Shown: piece by piece, positions 17,660 to 25,615 of the stretch | Layout of the letters: every line of letters begins with the position of its first letter | Position numbering within the stretch: the first letter of the stretch is position 1 | Source: Spirochaetales bacterium | GTDB lineage: Bacteria > Spirochaetota > Spirochaetia > SZUA-6 > JAFGRV01 | Direction: 5' to 3' | DNA length: 49,225 nt | Assembly (NCBI GenBank): GCA_016937215.1 | Contig: JAFGWI010000062.1 | Span: 1 to 49,225, forward strand | Translations under genes and position numbers: made by a program | The notes under the pieces: generated by a model | Database searches by the model: none | Told to the model about the DNA's origin: nothing | Seen by the model: the letters and a program-made list of their open reading frames with translations, nothing else

Positions 17660-17700
17660 AAAAACCTGCCGGAAATTCCTGTTTTCGGCAGGTTTTTTTT
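17660..17700 (+). terminator. Rho-independent terminator of the esterase gene
   Basis: Perfect 12-bp stem AAAAACCTGCCG (17660-17671) and CGGCAGGTTTTT (17686-17697), then more T. The A-run on the left side may make it work weakly on the other strand. Confidence 0.9.
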
Positions 17701-17835
17701 ATGTCGCTTCTCGCGAAAGCTATTTTGGCTCCGGCCAAGAAACAATTCCCGAAAGCAATATTCAAGACACAGGCTCGGATAAATGCCAGGGAGAAAGCCC
17801 CAGGGCAATCGCGTTATAATTTTTATCGTTGTTTT

Positions 17836-18058
17836 GTCACTCTGAGCTATCACCCGCCGTCATTCTGAGCTATCACCCACCGTCATTCTGAGCTATCATC
17901 CGCCGTCATTCTGAGCAAAGCGAAGAATCTCATTTAGCATAGACTAATTGTATTCACAAACAAAAGCCCCAAACCAGGCGAGATTCTTTCCGGATGTAGG
18001 GCTGATCAGCAACGCTGAGAGTTTACGACCAGGCCCGTCGTTCCTCCTCAGAATGACA
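17836..18058 (+). repeat. GTCATTCTGAG-type intergenic repeat, copy B, with 23-bp tandem expansion
   Basis: Starts with three tandem 23-bp units (17836-17858, 17859-17881, 17882-17904), each GTCAyTCTGAGCTATCAyCC plus rCC, followed by a fourth, different continuation GTCATTCTGAGCAAAGCGAA at 17905. The remainder carries AAGAATCTC, GAGATTCTTTCC and ends CGTTCCTCCTCAGAATGACA at 18039-18058, identical to the end of copy A. Only the left terminus has been duplicated. Confidence 0.85.
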
Positions 18059-18115
18059 AGTAGTTGAAACACTATTCTTTTAATGCGATTGCCCTGGGGA
18101 AAACCGTGGCACCCC

Positions 18116-18144
18116 TTGCCAGCCAGAGAGGATTTCAATATGAT
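18116..18144 (+). promoter_or_regulatory. Promoter giving a leaderless bioD mRNA
   Basis: TTGCCA (18116-18121), 17-base spacer, TATGAT (18139-18144), then five bases to the ATG at 18150. No Shine-Dalgarno sequence is placed for this ATG. No BirA operator-like sequence was recognised around it. Confidence 0.6.
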
Positions 18145-18149
18145 AGGCC

Positions 18150-18860
18150 ATGGAATTTTTTATCAGCGGAACCGACACCGGCATAGGAAAAACCGTGCTG
18201 TCCGCCCTTATCTGCCGCTATTATGTGGACAAGGGTCTGAAAACAGCTTATTACAAAGCTATACAGACCGGTGCCATAAAAAAAAACAATGGATTAGGCT
18301 CTGGTGATGTGGATTTTGTCCAGAATTTTAGCCGCGCAAAAGGATACTCAAGCCTGCTTTTCAAAAAACCAGCTTCGCCCCATTACGCGTCAGAGCTGGA
18401 AAACCGCGAAATAATTTTGGAAAAACTGCTATCCGATTACAGGTCCATTGCAACACAACATGAAGTCGTGATCAGCGAGGGGGCCGGAGGTTTGTTTGTT
18501 CCATTGGATCGGAAAGGGACCACCATGGGCCATCTGTGCCGGGAAATGGGGGTTCCTTTGATTCTGGCCGGCCGCGCCGGATTGGGGACCATCAATCATA
18601 GCGCTTTGTCGCTCAATTACGCCAAAATGCTGGGTATCGATAGGCAGGCTGTTTTTTTATTTTCCGATGCCAAAGACCCATCGAATCTGGAACTGGAACT
18701 GGACAATGTCAGCATGCTGAAAGAACTCTTTGGAATCAAGCATATCTATAGGCTTCCTTTGGTCTTTGGGGTTGATGTTGATAAAATGTGTTTTGGACAA
18801 ATGGAAGGCCTCTACCATGATTTTACGGAACTGGTTAAAGAAAAGGATGATTTATTTTGA
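18150..18860 (+). CDS. bioD: ATP-dependent dethiobiotin synthetase
   Basis: Converts 7,8-diaminopelargonic acid, CO2 and ATP to dethiobiotin, the penultimate biotin step, in the cytoplasm. The 236-residue protein begins with the P-loop FISGTDTGIGKT (residues 4-15), then the ligand-binding YKAIQTG (38-44), and SEGAGGLFVPL at about 109-120, the classic BioD motif equivalent to EGAGG. RAGLGTINHSALS matches the 'LGTINH' signature. Length is normal. The ATG is five bases from a predicted -10 box and lacks an SD, so the message is probably leaderless. The stop overlaps the start of bioF by 4 bases. Confidence 0.95.
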   Translation: MEFFISGTDTGIGKTVLSALICRYYVDKGLKTAYYKAIQTGAIKKNNGLGSGDVDFVQNFSRAKGYSSLLFKKPASPHYASELENREIILEKLLSDYRSIATQHEVVISEGAGGLFVPLDRKGTTMGHLCREMGVPLILAGRAGLGTINHSALSLNYAKMLGIDRQAVFLFSDAKDPSNLELELDNVSMLKELFGIKHIYRLPLVFGVDVDKMCFGQMEGLYHDFTELVKEKDDLF

Positions 18861-20020
18861 ACTTTGATTGGCAGGATTTTTTTCTTAAAGACAAAAATAA
18901 AAAACAGGCGGAATTCCAGTTCCGGGAACTCAAAGTGCTCGAAGAAAACAAGGGGCGCGAAATTGTTTATGAAGGAAAAAAACTCATCAACTTTGCTTCG
19001 AATGATTATCTGGGCTTGTGTCACAATCAGGAAATGATTGAGGCAGGAAACGAGGCTGCCCGAAAATGGGGTGCCGGGTCAGGAGCCAGCCGCCTTGTTT
19101 CCGGCACCATTGAGCTCACCCGGGAAGTGGAAGAAGGGTTCGCCCGGTTGGTGAACAAGGAAGAGGCTTTGCTTTTTAACAGCGGGTACAGCGCGAACAC
19201 CGGAATTCTGGCTGCTCTTTCAGACCGGGACACCTTTATTTTCACCGACAGACTGAACCACGCTTCGATCTACGATGGCCTTGGCCTTTGCCGCGGCCAA
19301 ATGCGGCGCTATCCTCATAATGATATGCCGGCTCTAAAAAACCTGCTAGAACAAAATTCCTCAGCCTCCAAAAAAATCATCATTACCGACAGCCTTTTTT
19401 CCATGGATGGCGATAAGGCCAGGCTCGAAGAACTGGCGGATATAAAAGAACACTACGGGGCCCTTTTGATTGTGGATGAGGCCCACAGCATGGGTGTCTT
19501 CGGGCCCTGGGGTTCCGGCCTTGTCAGAGAGCTTGGGCTTGAAAAGCGGGTGGATGTGATTATCGGCACTCTGGGGAAAGCCTTTGGCGTGTTCGGCGCT
19601 TTTATTGCTTCTTCACTTGGCTTAAAGGAGTATCTTGTTAACCACTCACGGCCCTTTATCTTCACAACTGCCCTGCCCCCCTTTGTTCTGGGGGCTTTAA
19701 AAAAAGCCACGGAAATCATTGCCTGTGACAAAAGGGGCATAAAACTGCTTGAACAAGCTAAAATGGTGAGGGAAATGCTTAACCAGATCGGAATCAATAC
19801 AGGGGGAAGCGAATCCCAAATCATCCCGATGATTATAGGTGATAATGCCAGGGCCATTGGTCTCATGGAAAAGCTTTTAAGCCAGGGCTATTTTGCCCCG
19901 GCCATACGCCCGCCGACCGTTCCTTTAGGCACAAGCCGGGTCCGCCTGAGCCTTTCGGCTTTTCATAGACCTGGTGACCTTGAAGGACTTATCACAGCCA
20001 TAAAGCATTTTCAAGGCTGA
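18857..20020 (+). CDS. bioF: 8-amino-7-oxononanoate synthase (PLP-dependent)
   Basis: Condenses pimeloyl-ACP (or -CoA) with L-alanine to form 8-amino-7-oxononanoate. A 387-residue alpha-oxoamine synthase: NFASNDYLGLCHN at about 35-47, GAGSGASRLVSGT near 72-84, FNSGYSANTGIL, DEAHSMGVFGPWGSGL, and the PLP-Schiff-base Lys in IIGTLGKAFGVFGAF (about residue 237). FIFTTALPPF follows, as in the family. The start is TTG at 18857, overlapping the bioD stop (TTGA), with AAGGATGA about nine bases upstream inside bioD; an in-frame ATG further in would remove conserved sequence. Translationally coupled to bioD. Confidence 0.95.
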   Translation: MNFDWQDFFLKDKNKKQAEFQFRELKVLEENKGREIVYEGKKLINFASNDYLGLCHNQEMIEAGNEAARKWGAGSGASRLVSGTIELTREVEEGFARLVNKEEALLFNSGYSANTGILAALSDRDTFIFTDRLNHASIYDGLGLCRGQMRRYPHNDMPALKNLLEQNSSASKKIIITDSLFSMDGDKARLEELADIKEHYGALLIVDEAHSMGVFGPWGSGLVRELGLEKRVDVIIGTLGKAFGVFGAFIASSLGLKEYLVNHSRPFIFTTALPPFVLGALKKATEIIACDKRGIKLLEQAKMVREMLNQIGINTGGSESQIIPMIIGDNARAIGLMEKLLSQGYFAPAIRPPTVPLGTSRVRLSLSAFHRPGDLEGLITAIKHFQG

Positions 20021-20089
20021 AAGTTTTTTTAAAGCCGCCAGATTCATGGTGAGATCCTGTAAAGAAAGCAATTGTTCTTTTGGCTGCCC

Positions 20090-22498
20090 TTAATTGATGC
20101 GCTGAATAAACACCAAGGTCATATCATCTTTGATATTTCCTGTGTTTCTTGATATGATATCCTCTTGAACCTTTTTTTTCATCTGACCCAGGGGCGAGGG
20201 GTAATATTTTTTTACAAGGGTTTTTAATCCATCCAGACCCAGCATTTTACCTTGATGATCCACGGCTTCGGTAATGCCATCAGTATAAAGAATCAGGATA
20301 TCTCCGATTTCCAGCTTCAAGTTATTGTCCTGGATAATTCCCGAAATATCATCAACCACATTCAGCCAGGCTCCCTTGATTTGAATGGTTTCAAAATCCT
20401 GAATTTTCTTTCTCAAAATTAAAAGATCCAAATGGGCGCCCGCGTATAAAAAGGTTCCATCCCCAAGATATTTGAACAATGTGCAGGTCATATAATTATT
20501 TTGCTTCATTCTAGAAAAAACATTTTTTCGCATAACGCGATTAATAATGACAAGAGCGTCCCTTGGGCTGTTACCGACGATGGTCGTCAAAGCCACATGA
20601 ATGGTTTGGACCATCATCATGATGAGCCCGGGTTTTAATCCATGGCCCGAAACATCGCCTATGCCCAGCCATAACACATTATTATCATCACGGAAAATAT
20701 CAAAATAATCGCCGCCCACCTCTTCGGCCGGTAACATGAAAGTCGATATATCAAAATCCTGATGAATATCCTGAACATCCTGGGGCAATAATGACATTTG
20801 CAGATTACGGGCCACATCCATTTCAGCCTTAATTCGCAAATTCTCATCCTTTAACTTTTCATTGAAATTCCGTATTTTCTCATTGGCCAGGTTCATTTCA
20901 TCAAGCAGCCTTACCCCCATCAAGGCGCTGCTGATCTGGTTTCTCAAATTATAATGCAGATTTTCATGGGGTGAATCACTATCCAGAAGAAGATAGCCCA
21001 ATTGCTGATCATGAAAAAACAGGGAGAGCATGACCCAGCTTTGCCGGCCGAATTTACTGGAAAACTCTTCGGGAATAATTTGGATGGTGGGAAACAAAAA
21101 ACCCTTTTCCGGCAAAGGAATAACCTCACCCTGACGGACCGCCAGAATAAGGCTGGATTCTTCAGGCAATTGGGCTGTGCCCTTTCCCGGATTTTTATAA
21201 AGGCAAAGGCAAAAATTCTTGATTTGCGCGGCAGGCAGAGTGCTCTTAAGGATTTGGAGCAATTGTTCCATTTCAAGTGTTGATGTGATGGAACTTCCCA
21301 TATTGAAGGTAATGGTGTGATAGTTGGCGTCATGGAAGGTTTGAGTCGCCAGATCAGCCAGAATTTTCCAGGCCTCATGTTTTTTTGAATCTTCCTGGGC
21401 AAGAAGCCTCCATCTTGAATTTTGCTGCAAGCCTATCAATGCCTTTTCCCAAATCAATAAGGTCGGCCGAATGGATTCAAGAATTTTTTGATTCACCGGA
21501 TGAAAGAATTCCGGCGAAGATGTCCGGGGAAGGGTTGCATCCTTTCTTGATTGATCCGGTAAAGACCTCTTTACACGAACAGGGATGCAACCGCAGGAGG
21601 CATGAATAACCAGAGGAGCCTGAACGCGGATTATCTCTTCTGTTTTTTTACCTTCGATTTTGTTAAACAAGGTGTCAATGGCATGAGAGGCAATTCCCTT
21701 ATATGGATATTGAACTGAGGTTAAAGATGGGATGATGCATCTAGAAAAAAAGGTATTATCAAAGCCGGTAACAGCTACAACATCGGGGATAGCCAGCCCC
21801 CTCTTTTGAAGCTCAAGGACCACACCCGATGCCATATAATCATTGGCGCAGACTATTGCTTCGAAGTGCTTTCCGGGAATTTTTTTTCGCTTATCTATCA
21901 ATTCCGAGAGGCAGGCAATACCGCTCTCTCTGGTATAATTACCCTGTAGAATCAGACCCTCATCAAGCGGAATGGAATGGTCCAATAGCGCCTGGGTGTA
22001 CCCGGAAAAACGTTCTTCCCCATCTTCGTGCATGGCAATTCCTTTAATAAATGCGATTTTGGAAAAATGATGGGTCTCGATTAAATGGGACACAAGCCCA
22101 TAAATTCCGGAAAAATTATCAATAAGAATACTGGGTATTCCGTCAAGGGCAACCCCCAGACTGACCATAGGCAATGGTGAAAAACCCATGCAAACATCAC
22201 GGAACTCGGAGTTTGAAATGAATGATGTCAGGAGATTGCTCACAACAATCAAACCATCGGCTATCTCCTTGTTTATCATATGGTACTGAATATTGGCTTG
22301 CTTGTCAAAACCCCAGGGAGAATCGATGCTTTCACCTGAAAAATAAATTAGACGGCACTTCTTTTGATGTAGAGAATTTCTGACTTCTTCAAAAATACTG
22401 ATGGGATTCTCAAAATATAGATTCGTACCCAACATGGCAATGGTGTAATTTCCAGGTTCAGAACCTCGATCATTAGCTTTTGATTCAGTCTTAATCAT
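20090..22498 (-). CDS. SpoIIE-type PP2C phosphatase with LacI/PBP1-like sensor domain
   Basis: An 802-residue cytoplasmic protein without signal peptide or membrane helix. Residues about 16-315 form a LacI/GalR-type ligand-binding domain (GLIVVSNLL, PMVSLG, SILIDNFSGIYGLVSHLIETH, FEAIVCANDYMASGVVLELQKRG, VAVTGFDNTFFSRCIIPSLTSVQYP) but the DNA-binding helix-turn-helix of LacI proteins is missing. A middle segment of about 240 residues is possibly GAF-like. A short coiled coil (EKIRNFNEKLKDENLRIKAEMDVARNLQMSLLP) leads to a SpoIIE PP2C domain (about 600-800) with metal-binding VGGDYFDIF, LGIGDVSGHGLKPG and LYTDGITEA. It probably dephosphorylates an anti-sigma-antagonist-type protein in response to a sugar-like ligand. 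GGGAG precedes the ATG. It sits opposite to, and within, the biotin genes. Confidence 0.9.
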   Translation of the reverse strand: MIKTESKANDRGSEPGNYTIAMLGTNLYFENPISIFEEVRNSLHQKKCRLIYFSGESIDSPWGFDKQANIQYHMINKEIADGLIVVSNLLTSFISNSEFRDVCMGFSPLPMVSLGVALDGIPSILIDNFSGIYGLVSHLIETHHFSKIAFIKGIAMHEDGEERFSGYTQALLDHSIPLDEGLILQGNYTRESGIACLSELIDKRKKIPGKHFEAIVCANDYMASGVVLELQKRGLAIPDVVAVTGFDNTFFSRCIIPSLTSVQYPYKGIASHAIDTLFNKIEGKKTEEIIRVQAPLVIHASCGCIPVRVKRSLPDQSRKDATLPRTSSPEFFHPVNQKILESIRPTLLIWEKALIGLQQNSRWRLLAQEDSKKHEAWKILADLATQTFHDANYHTITFNMGSSITSTLEMEQLLQILKSTLPAAQIKNFCLCLYKNPGKGTAQLPEESSLILAVRQGEVIPLPEKGFLFPTIQIIPEEFSSKFGRQSWVMLSLFFHDQQLGYLLLDSDSPHENLHYNLRNQISSALMGVRLLDEMNLANEKIRNFNEKLKDENLRIKAEMDVARNLQMSLLPQDVQDIHQDFDISTFMLPAEEVGGDYFDIFRDDNNVLWLGIGDVSGHGLKPGLIMMMVQTIHVALTTIVGNSPRDALVIINRVMRKNVFSRMKQNNYMTCTLFKYLGDGTFLYAGAHLDLLILRKKIQDFETIQIKGAWLNVVDDISGIIQDNNLKLEIGDILILYTDGITEAVDHQGKMLGLDGLKTLVKKYYPSPLGQMKKKVQEDIISRNTGNIKDDMTLVFIQRIN

Positions 22499-22672
22499 GA
22501 ACCACTCCCAAAATAAATAATTCTGTTTAAATCATAGTGTTTTTTTGGGTGAATTAAAAGAAAATTCAATTTTTTAGCGCATTTTTTTCATTTAAAACAA
22601 AGGATTCTGTTCACAAAAAGTGTCGGCCCTCTAATCCTGGTACAAGGGCTTTTAACTAGCCATAAAACTTGA

Positions 22673-22678
22673 TATAGT
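22673..22678 (+). promoter_or_regulatory. Possible -10 element for the BioH-like gene
   Basis: TATAGT ends eight bases before the ATG at 22687, which has no ribosome-binding site. The corresponding -35 position (about 22650) reads TTTTAA, a poor match, so this is a weaker member of the short-leader set. Confidence 0.35.
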
Positions 22679-22686
22679 TAGCCGTT

Positions 22687-23379
22687 ATGATGAAGCACTA
22701 TTTTATTCCCGGCTTTGGAACCAAAGCCTTTGTTTATCAACCACTTGTCAAAGCTTTGCCCCATGTCAAAATTATCGACTCCTGGGACTATTCCTATGAC
22801 ACAAGCAAAAGCATCCTGGATAAATTATCAGATGAGGCTCCACTTCTTCTGAGCGGCTGGTCCCTGGGGAGCCTTTATGCCCTGAAATACGCCATCGAAC
22901 ACCCCGGAAAGGTGATAGCCCTTTTTTTAACCGGTTTCACGGCCCGTTTCACTGAAAAAGAAGGCTATGATAATGGTATCGGGGCGAAAACACTGAAGCG
23001 AATGATCACCTTGCTCTCCAGGAACCCTCAGGGCGTAATGAAAAACTTTTATGAATCTGTTTTTCAAAAATGCGCCAACAAGGAAGCGATTATTGAAGAA
23101 TTATCCCGTGACTTACCAAAGAGTGATGATTTACTCACAGGGTTAAAAGCCCTAGAAAACCTGGACTTGCTTGGGAATTTACCCCTGTTAAATATTCCGG
23201 TAAGAATTTACCACGGAATTGACGACCCGATTACACCCTTAAAAGGCGCCCAATTGGCAGCCGAAATTCTACAAAAAGCAGAAATCATCCAGGTAAAGGG
23301 CGGCCACTCTGCTTTTCTTGAGAATACTTGGGCTTATGCTCAAAATTACGAAGGTTTTATATGTACCATCAAAAAATAA
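22687..23379 (+). CDS. Alpha/beta hydrolase, probable BioH-like pimeloyl-ACP methyl ester esterase
   Basis: A 230-residue alpha/beta hydrolase. The nucleophile elbow is GWSLG (Ser at about residue 59), the same pentapeptide as E. coli BioH; the acid is in YHGIDDPITPL (about 180) and the catalytic His in KGGHSAFLE (about 204). HYFIPGFGTKAFVY provides the oxyanion-hole region in place of the usual HG motif. BioH removes the methyl group from pimeloyl-ACP methyl ester before BioF acts. Placement between bioF and bioA supports that role, but sequence identity to BioH cannot be measured here, and other isofunctional esterases (BioG, BioK, BioV, BioJ) exist. Two ATG codons are in tandem at the start, without SD. 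Confidence 0.75.
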   Translation: MMKHYFIPGFGTKAFVYQPLVKALPHVKIIDSWDYSYDTSKSILDKLSDEAPLLLSGWSLGSLYALKYAIEHPGKVIALFLTGFTARFTEKEGYDNGIGAKTLKRMITLLSRNPQGVMKNFYESVFQKCANKEAIIEELSRDLPKSDDLLTGLKALENLDLLGNLPLLNIPVRIYHGIDDPITPLKGAQLAAEILQKAEIIQVKGGHSAFLENTWAYAQNYEGFICTIKK

Positions 23380-23625
23380 AAAATAATGTCAACAATGATG
23401 CCCCACTCTGTGATTCGTCATCCATCGTCCAAAAACAAATACTTTGGGACAGGCTTTTACTCATAAAAACAGAATATTCCGGTTTTTCACCAACCCCAAA
23501 GCAGGGTAAGCTTGCGCCTATTTTTCCCGGCTTTTGCTTCAAAATTTCAAGCCCCAAAAAATCTCACACAATGATCTGGTGAAATAGCGGCTGCTATTCA
23601 TTATCGCGGAAAAAGGAGAAAGCAG

Positions 23626-24981
23626 ATGAAACAGGAAGAGATTCAAAAAATTGACCAGGCCATGCTCTGGCACCCCTGCTCTCAAATGAAGGATTATGAG
23701 GATTATCCTGTGATTCCCATCGATCACGCCAAGGGGGTCTGGCTGTATACACAGGATGGGCGAAAAATACTCGATGCCGTGAGTTCCTGGTGGATCAAGA
23801 TTTTCGGCCATGGCTTTGAACCAGTAAAAACACGCATTAAAGAGCAGCTGGATAAGCTGGAACAGGTGATTTTTGCCAATTATACCCACGAAAGCGCGGC
23901 CCAATTAGCAGCCCATTTAACCGGACTATTTGACGGCTCCCTGAGCAGGGTCTTTTTTGGCGACAACGGTTCCTCGGCCGTGGAAATAGCCCTGAAGATG
24001 TCCTATCACTACTGGTATAATCTGGGCCATCCGGAAAAAAAGGAGTTTCTCTACCTGAGCGGGGGCTACCATGGTGAAACCATGGGCGCCTTGTCGGTGA
24101 GCGCCCTGGATTTGTATAAAAAAATCTATGAACCTCTTTTACCCTCCATGGGTGTTGAAATTCAGGGGCCTGATTGTTTTCGCTGCCCCTTTGGCTTGGA
24201 TCGGGACAACTGCGACGCTCAGTGCGTTAAGGCCTTGGAAGAAAAACTGGAAAAAGAGGCCGGCTCCATCAGCGCGGTGATTATTGAACCCATACTCCAG
24301 GCCGCCTCTGGCATGAAGATCTATTCGCCCCTTTATTTGAAAAAGCTTCGTCAGCTTTGCAGCGCCTATCATGTACACCTGATCTGCGACGAAATTGCCG
24401 CAGGCTTTGGCCGGACAGGCAAAATGATGGCCTCTGACCACGCGGACATTACCCCGGATTTTGCCTGTTTGTCCAAAGGGCTCACAGCCGGTTTCTTGGC
24501 CTTTTCCGCGGTGCTTACCCGGGAAGAAATTTACCAGGCCTTTTATGATGATTACACCAAACTCCGGGCCTTTATGCATTCCCATTCCTACACAGGTAGC
24601 GCGCTTGGCTGCGCGGCAGCTTGTGCTGTTTTTGAGACCTTCAGCGACCCCAAATGGATGGTTGAAATCAATCAAAAAGGGCGAAAAATCAGGGAAGCCC
24701 TTCAATCCCTGGCAGACCACCCCCAGGTGGGTGAAATTCGTTCCATCGGCATGGTCACAGCCATTGAGCTGGTTGAAGACAAAGCAAAAAAGCTATCCTT
24801 TGACTGGAAAAGGCGCCTTGGTTATCAAATTTACCGCCTGGCTGAACAGCGGGGAGTGCTGCTTCGCAACCTGGGCGACATTATTTATTTTTTTCCGCCC
24901 TATGTGATCAACGAGGAAGAAATCACCTTTATGACCAGTACAGCCAGATCTGCCATTCTTGAAGTTCTTCAGGGTATTTGA
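23626..24981 (+). CDS. bioA: Adenosylmethionine-8-amino-7-oxononanoate aminotransferase
   Basis: PLP-dependent class III aminotransferase that makes 7,8-diaminopelargonic acid from 8-amino-7-oxononanoate with SAM as amino donor. The 451-residue protein has the BioA N-terminal signature WHPCSQMKDY (residues 15-24) and AVSSWWIKIFGHG, FFGDNGSSAVEIALKMSYHYW, the substrate-region LSGGYHGETMGALSVS, DEIAAGFGRTGKM, and the Schiff-base Lys in CLSKGLTAGFLA (about residue 285). A small Cys-rich segment GPDCFRCPFGLDRDNCDAQC (about 183-202) is present, a feature also seen in part of the BioA family. AAAAGGAGAAAGCAG gives a strong ribosome site. bioB and bioC are not in the window. Confidence 0.95.
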   Translation: MKQEEIQKIDQAMLWHPCSQMKDYEDYPVIPIDHAKGVWLYTQDGRKILDAVSSWWIKIFGHGFEPVKTRIKEQLDKLEQVIFANYTHESAAQLAAHLTGLFDGSLSRVFFGDNGSSAVEIALKMSYHYWYNLGHPEKKEFLYLSGGYHGETMGALSVSALDLYKKIYEPLLPSMGVEIQGPDCFRCPFGLDRDNCDAQCVKALEEKLEKEAGSISAVIIEPILQAASGMKIYSPLYLKKLRQLCSAYHVHLICDEIAAGFGRTGKMMASDHADITPDFACLSKGLTAGFLAFSAVLTREEIYQAFYDDYTKLRAFMHSHSYTGSALGCAAACAVFETFSDPKWMVEINQKGRKIREALQSLADHPQVGEIRSIGMVTAIELVEDKAKKLSFDWKRRLGYQIYRLAEQRGVLLRNLGDIIYFFPPYVINEEEITFMTSTARSAILEVLQGI

Positions 24982-25055
24982 TTCGCCTGGTAGTCGGCTT
25001 TTCATTATCAAAAAAGTAATCTCCCTCTAAACAAAGAGGCAAGCTGTTTCCTGCC

Positions 25056-25234
25056 GCGTTAGGGACCGGTGCCATTTCAAGGTTTTTTTCAAAAAACCTT
25101 GAAAAACAAAAAAACCGCGCTTTTTTAGCGGTTTTTTTGGTCGAAGCGAAAGCGGAGTGGCTGAGGGCCCGACCCGGCCCAGGGTTTGAAAAAGCCCCCA
25201 TTTATGAAAGCACAGATCGGGCCGGGGAACGCCC
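25056..25234 (-). repeat. Intergenic covarying-hairpin repeat, copy 5 (inverted, with extra segment)
   Basis: Minus-orientation copy, GCGTTAGGG at 25056 to GAACGCCC at 25234. Hairpin 2 (25075-25104) is TTTCAAGGTTTTTT/AAAAAACCTTGAAA. Hairpin 1 (25108-25138) is AAAAAAACCGC/GCGGTTTTTTT, a textbook bidirectional terminator shape. GTCGAAGCGAAAGCGGAG follows. The left-end block is longer than in the others (about 25160-25225) and keeps a CCCGACCCGGCCC/GGGCCGGGG pairing. It lies between convergent bioA and the YdcF-like gene. Confidence 0.85.
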
Positions 25235-25335
25235 AAAGGGTCTTGAAAAAAACGTGTTTTCCCCTGATAAACATGTGCATTTTAATAGTACAAAACCAGG
25301 CTTTGTGAACAATATTGAAGATTTATGGTTTTCAT

Positions 25336-25429
25336 AAAAAAAAGCCGGAACAGAATAAAACAACTGTTCCGGCTTTACTGGACATGGTATCTTTTACAAT
25401 TAGGAAAAGAGGTGGAGGCATCTTTCCTA
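25336..25429 (-). ncRNA. Candidate small regulatory RNA with CCUCC loop
   Basis: No ORF is present, yet the minus strand carries two ordered hairpins. The first (25401-25429) pairs TAGGAAAGA with TCTTTTCCTA (one bulge) and exposes the loop TGCCTCCACC, complementary to Shine-Dalgarno sequences (GGAGG). A 24-nt linker follows, then a 13-bp terminator stem (AAAGCCGGAACAG/CTGTTCCGGCTTT, 25341-25376) ending in eight U (25336-25343). Immediately upstream is a 29-bp AT-rich palindrome with a TATTAT -10-like sequence at its downstream edge. The predicted RNA is about 90-95 nt, a size common for trans-acting sRNAs. It could instead be the 3' untranslated region of the YdcF-like gene, which ends 187 nt upstream. 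Confidence 0.5.
25341..25376 (-). terminator. Rho-independent terminator on the minus strand
   Basis: Perfect 13-bp stem AAAGCCGGAACAG/CTGTTCCGGCTTT with a 10-base loop. On the minus strand it runs into TTTTTTTT; on the plus strand only CTTTACTGG follows, so it works in the minus direction. Confidence 0.85.
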
Positions 25430-25430
25430 A

Positions 25431-25459
25431 AATGATAATAAATGAGATTCATTATCATT
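25431..25459. promoter_or_regulatory. Fur-box-like palindrome upstream of the candidate sRNA
   Basis: AATGATAAT (25431-25439) and ATTATCATT (25451-25459) form a 29-bp near-perfect palindrome (12 of 14 positions pair). TGATAAT/ATTATCA are Fur half-sites, but the gap is 11 bases where the 15-bp core consensus has one. It could bind a Fur-family regulator (Fur, Zur, PerR) or an unrelated dimer. Confidence 0.4.
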
Positions 25460-25615
25460 CATAATTGTGAGGCATTTTACTGCTAAAGTGTTAATAAAGG
25501 ATATAGGAAATAAACTGAAAATAACATAGGAGCTTGGAAGAGAAAACACCCCCCCCAAAGGTCCTAGACATAAACTCGGTAATATGGGGGTAAGCCCCTT
25601 GAAATATCTCAGGTA

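Noticed and set aside
17836-17931. CRISPR array
   Set aside because: The 23-bp units are directly adjacent with no spacers, and there are no cas genes.
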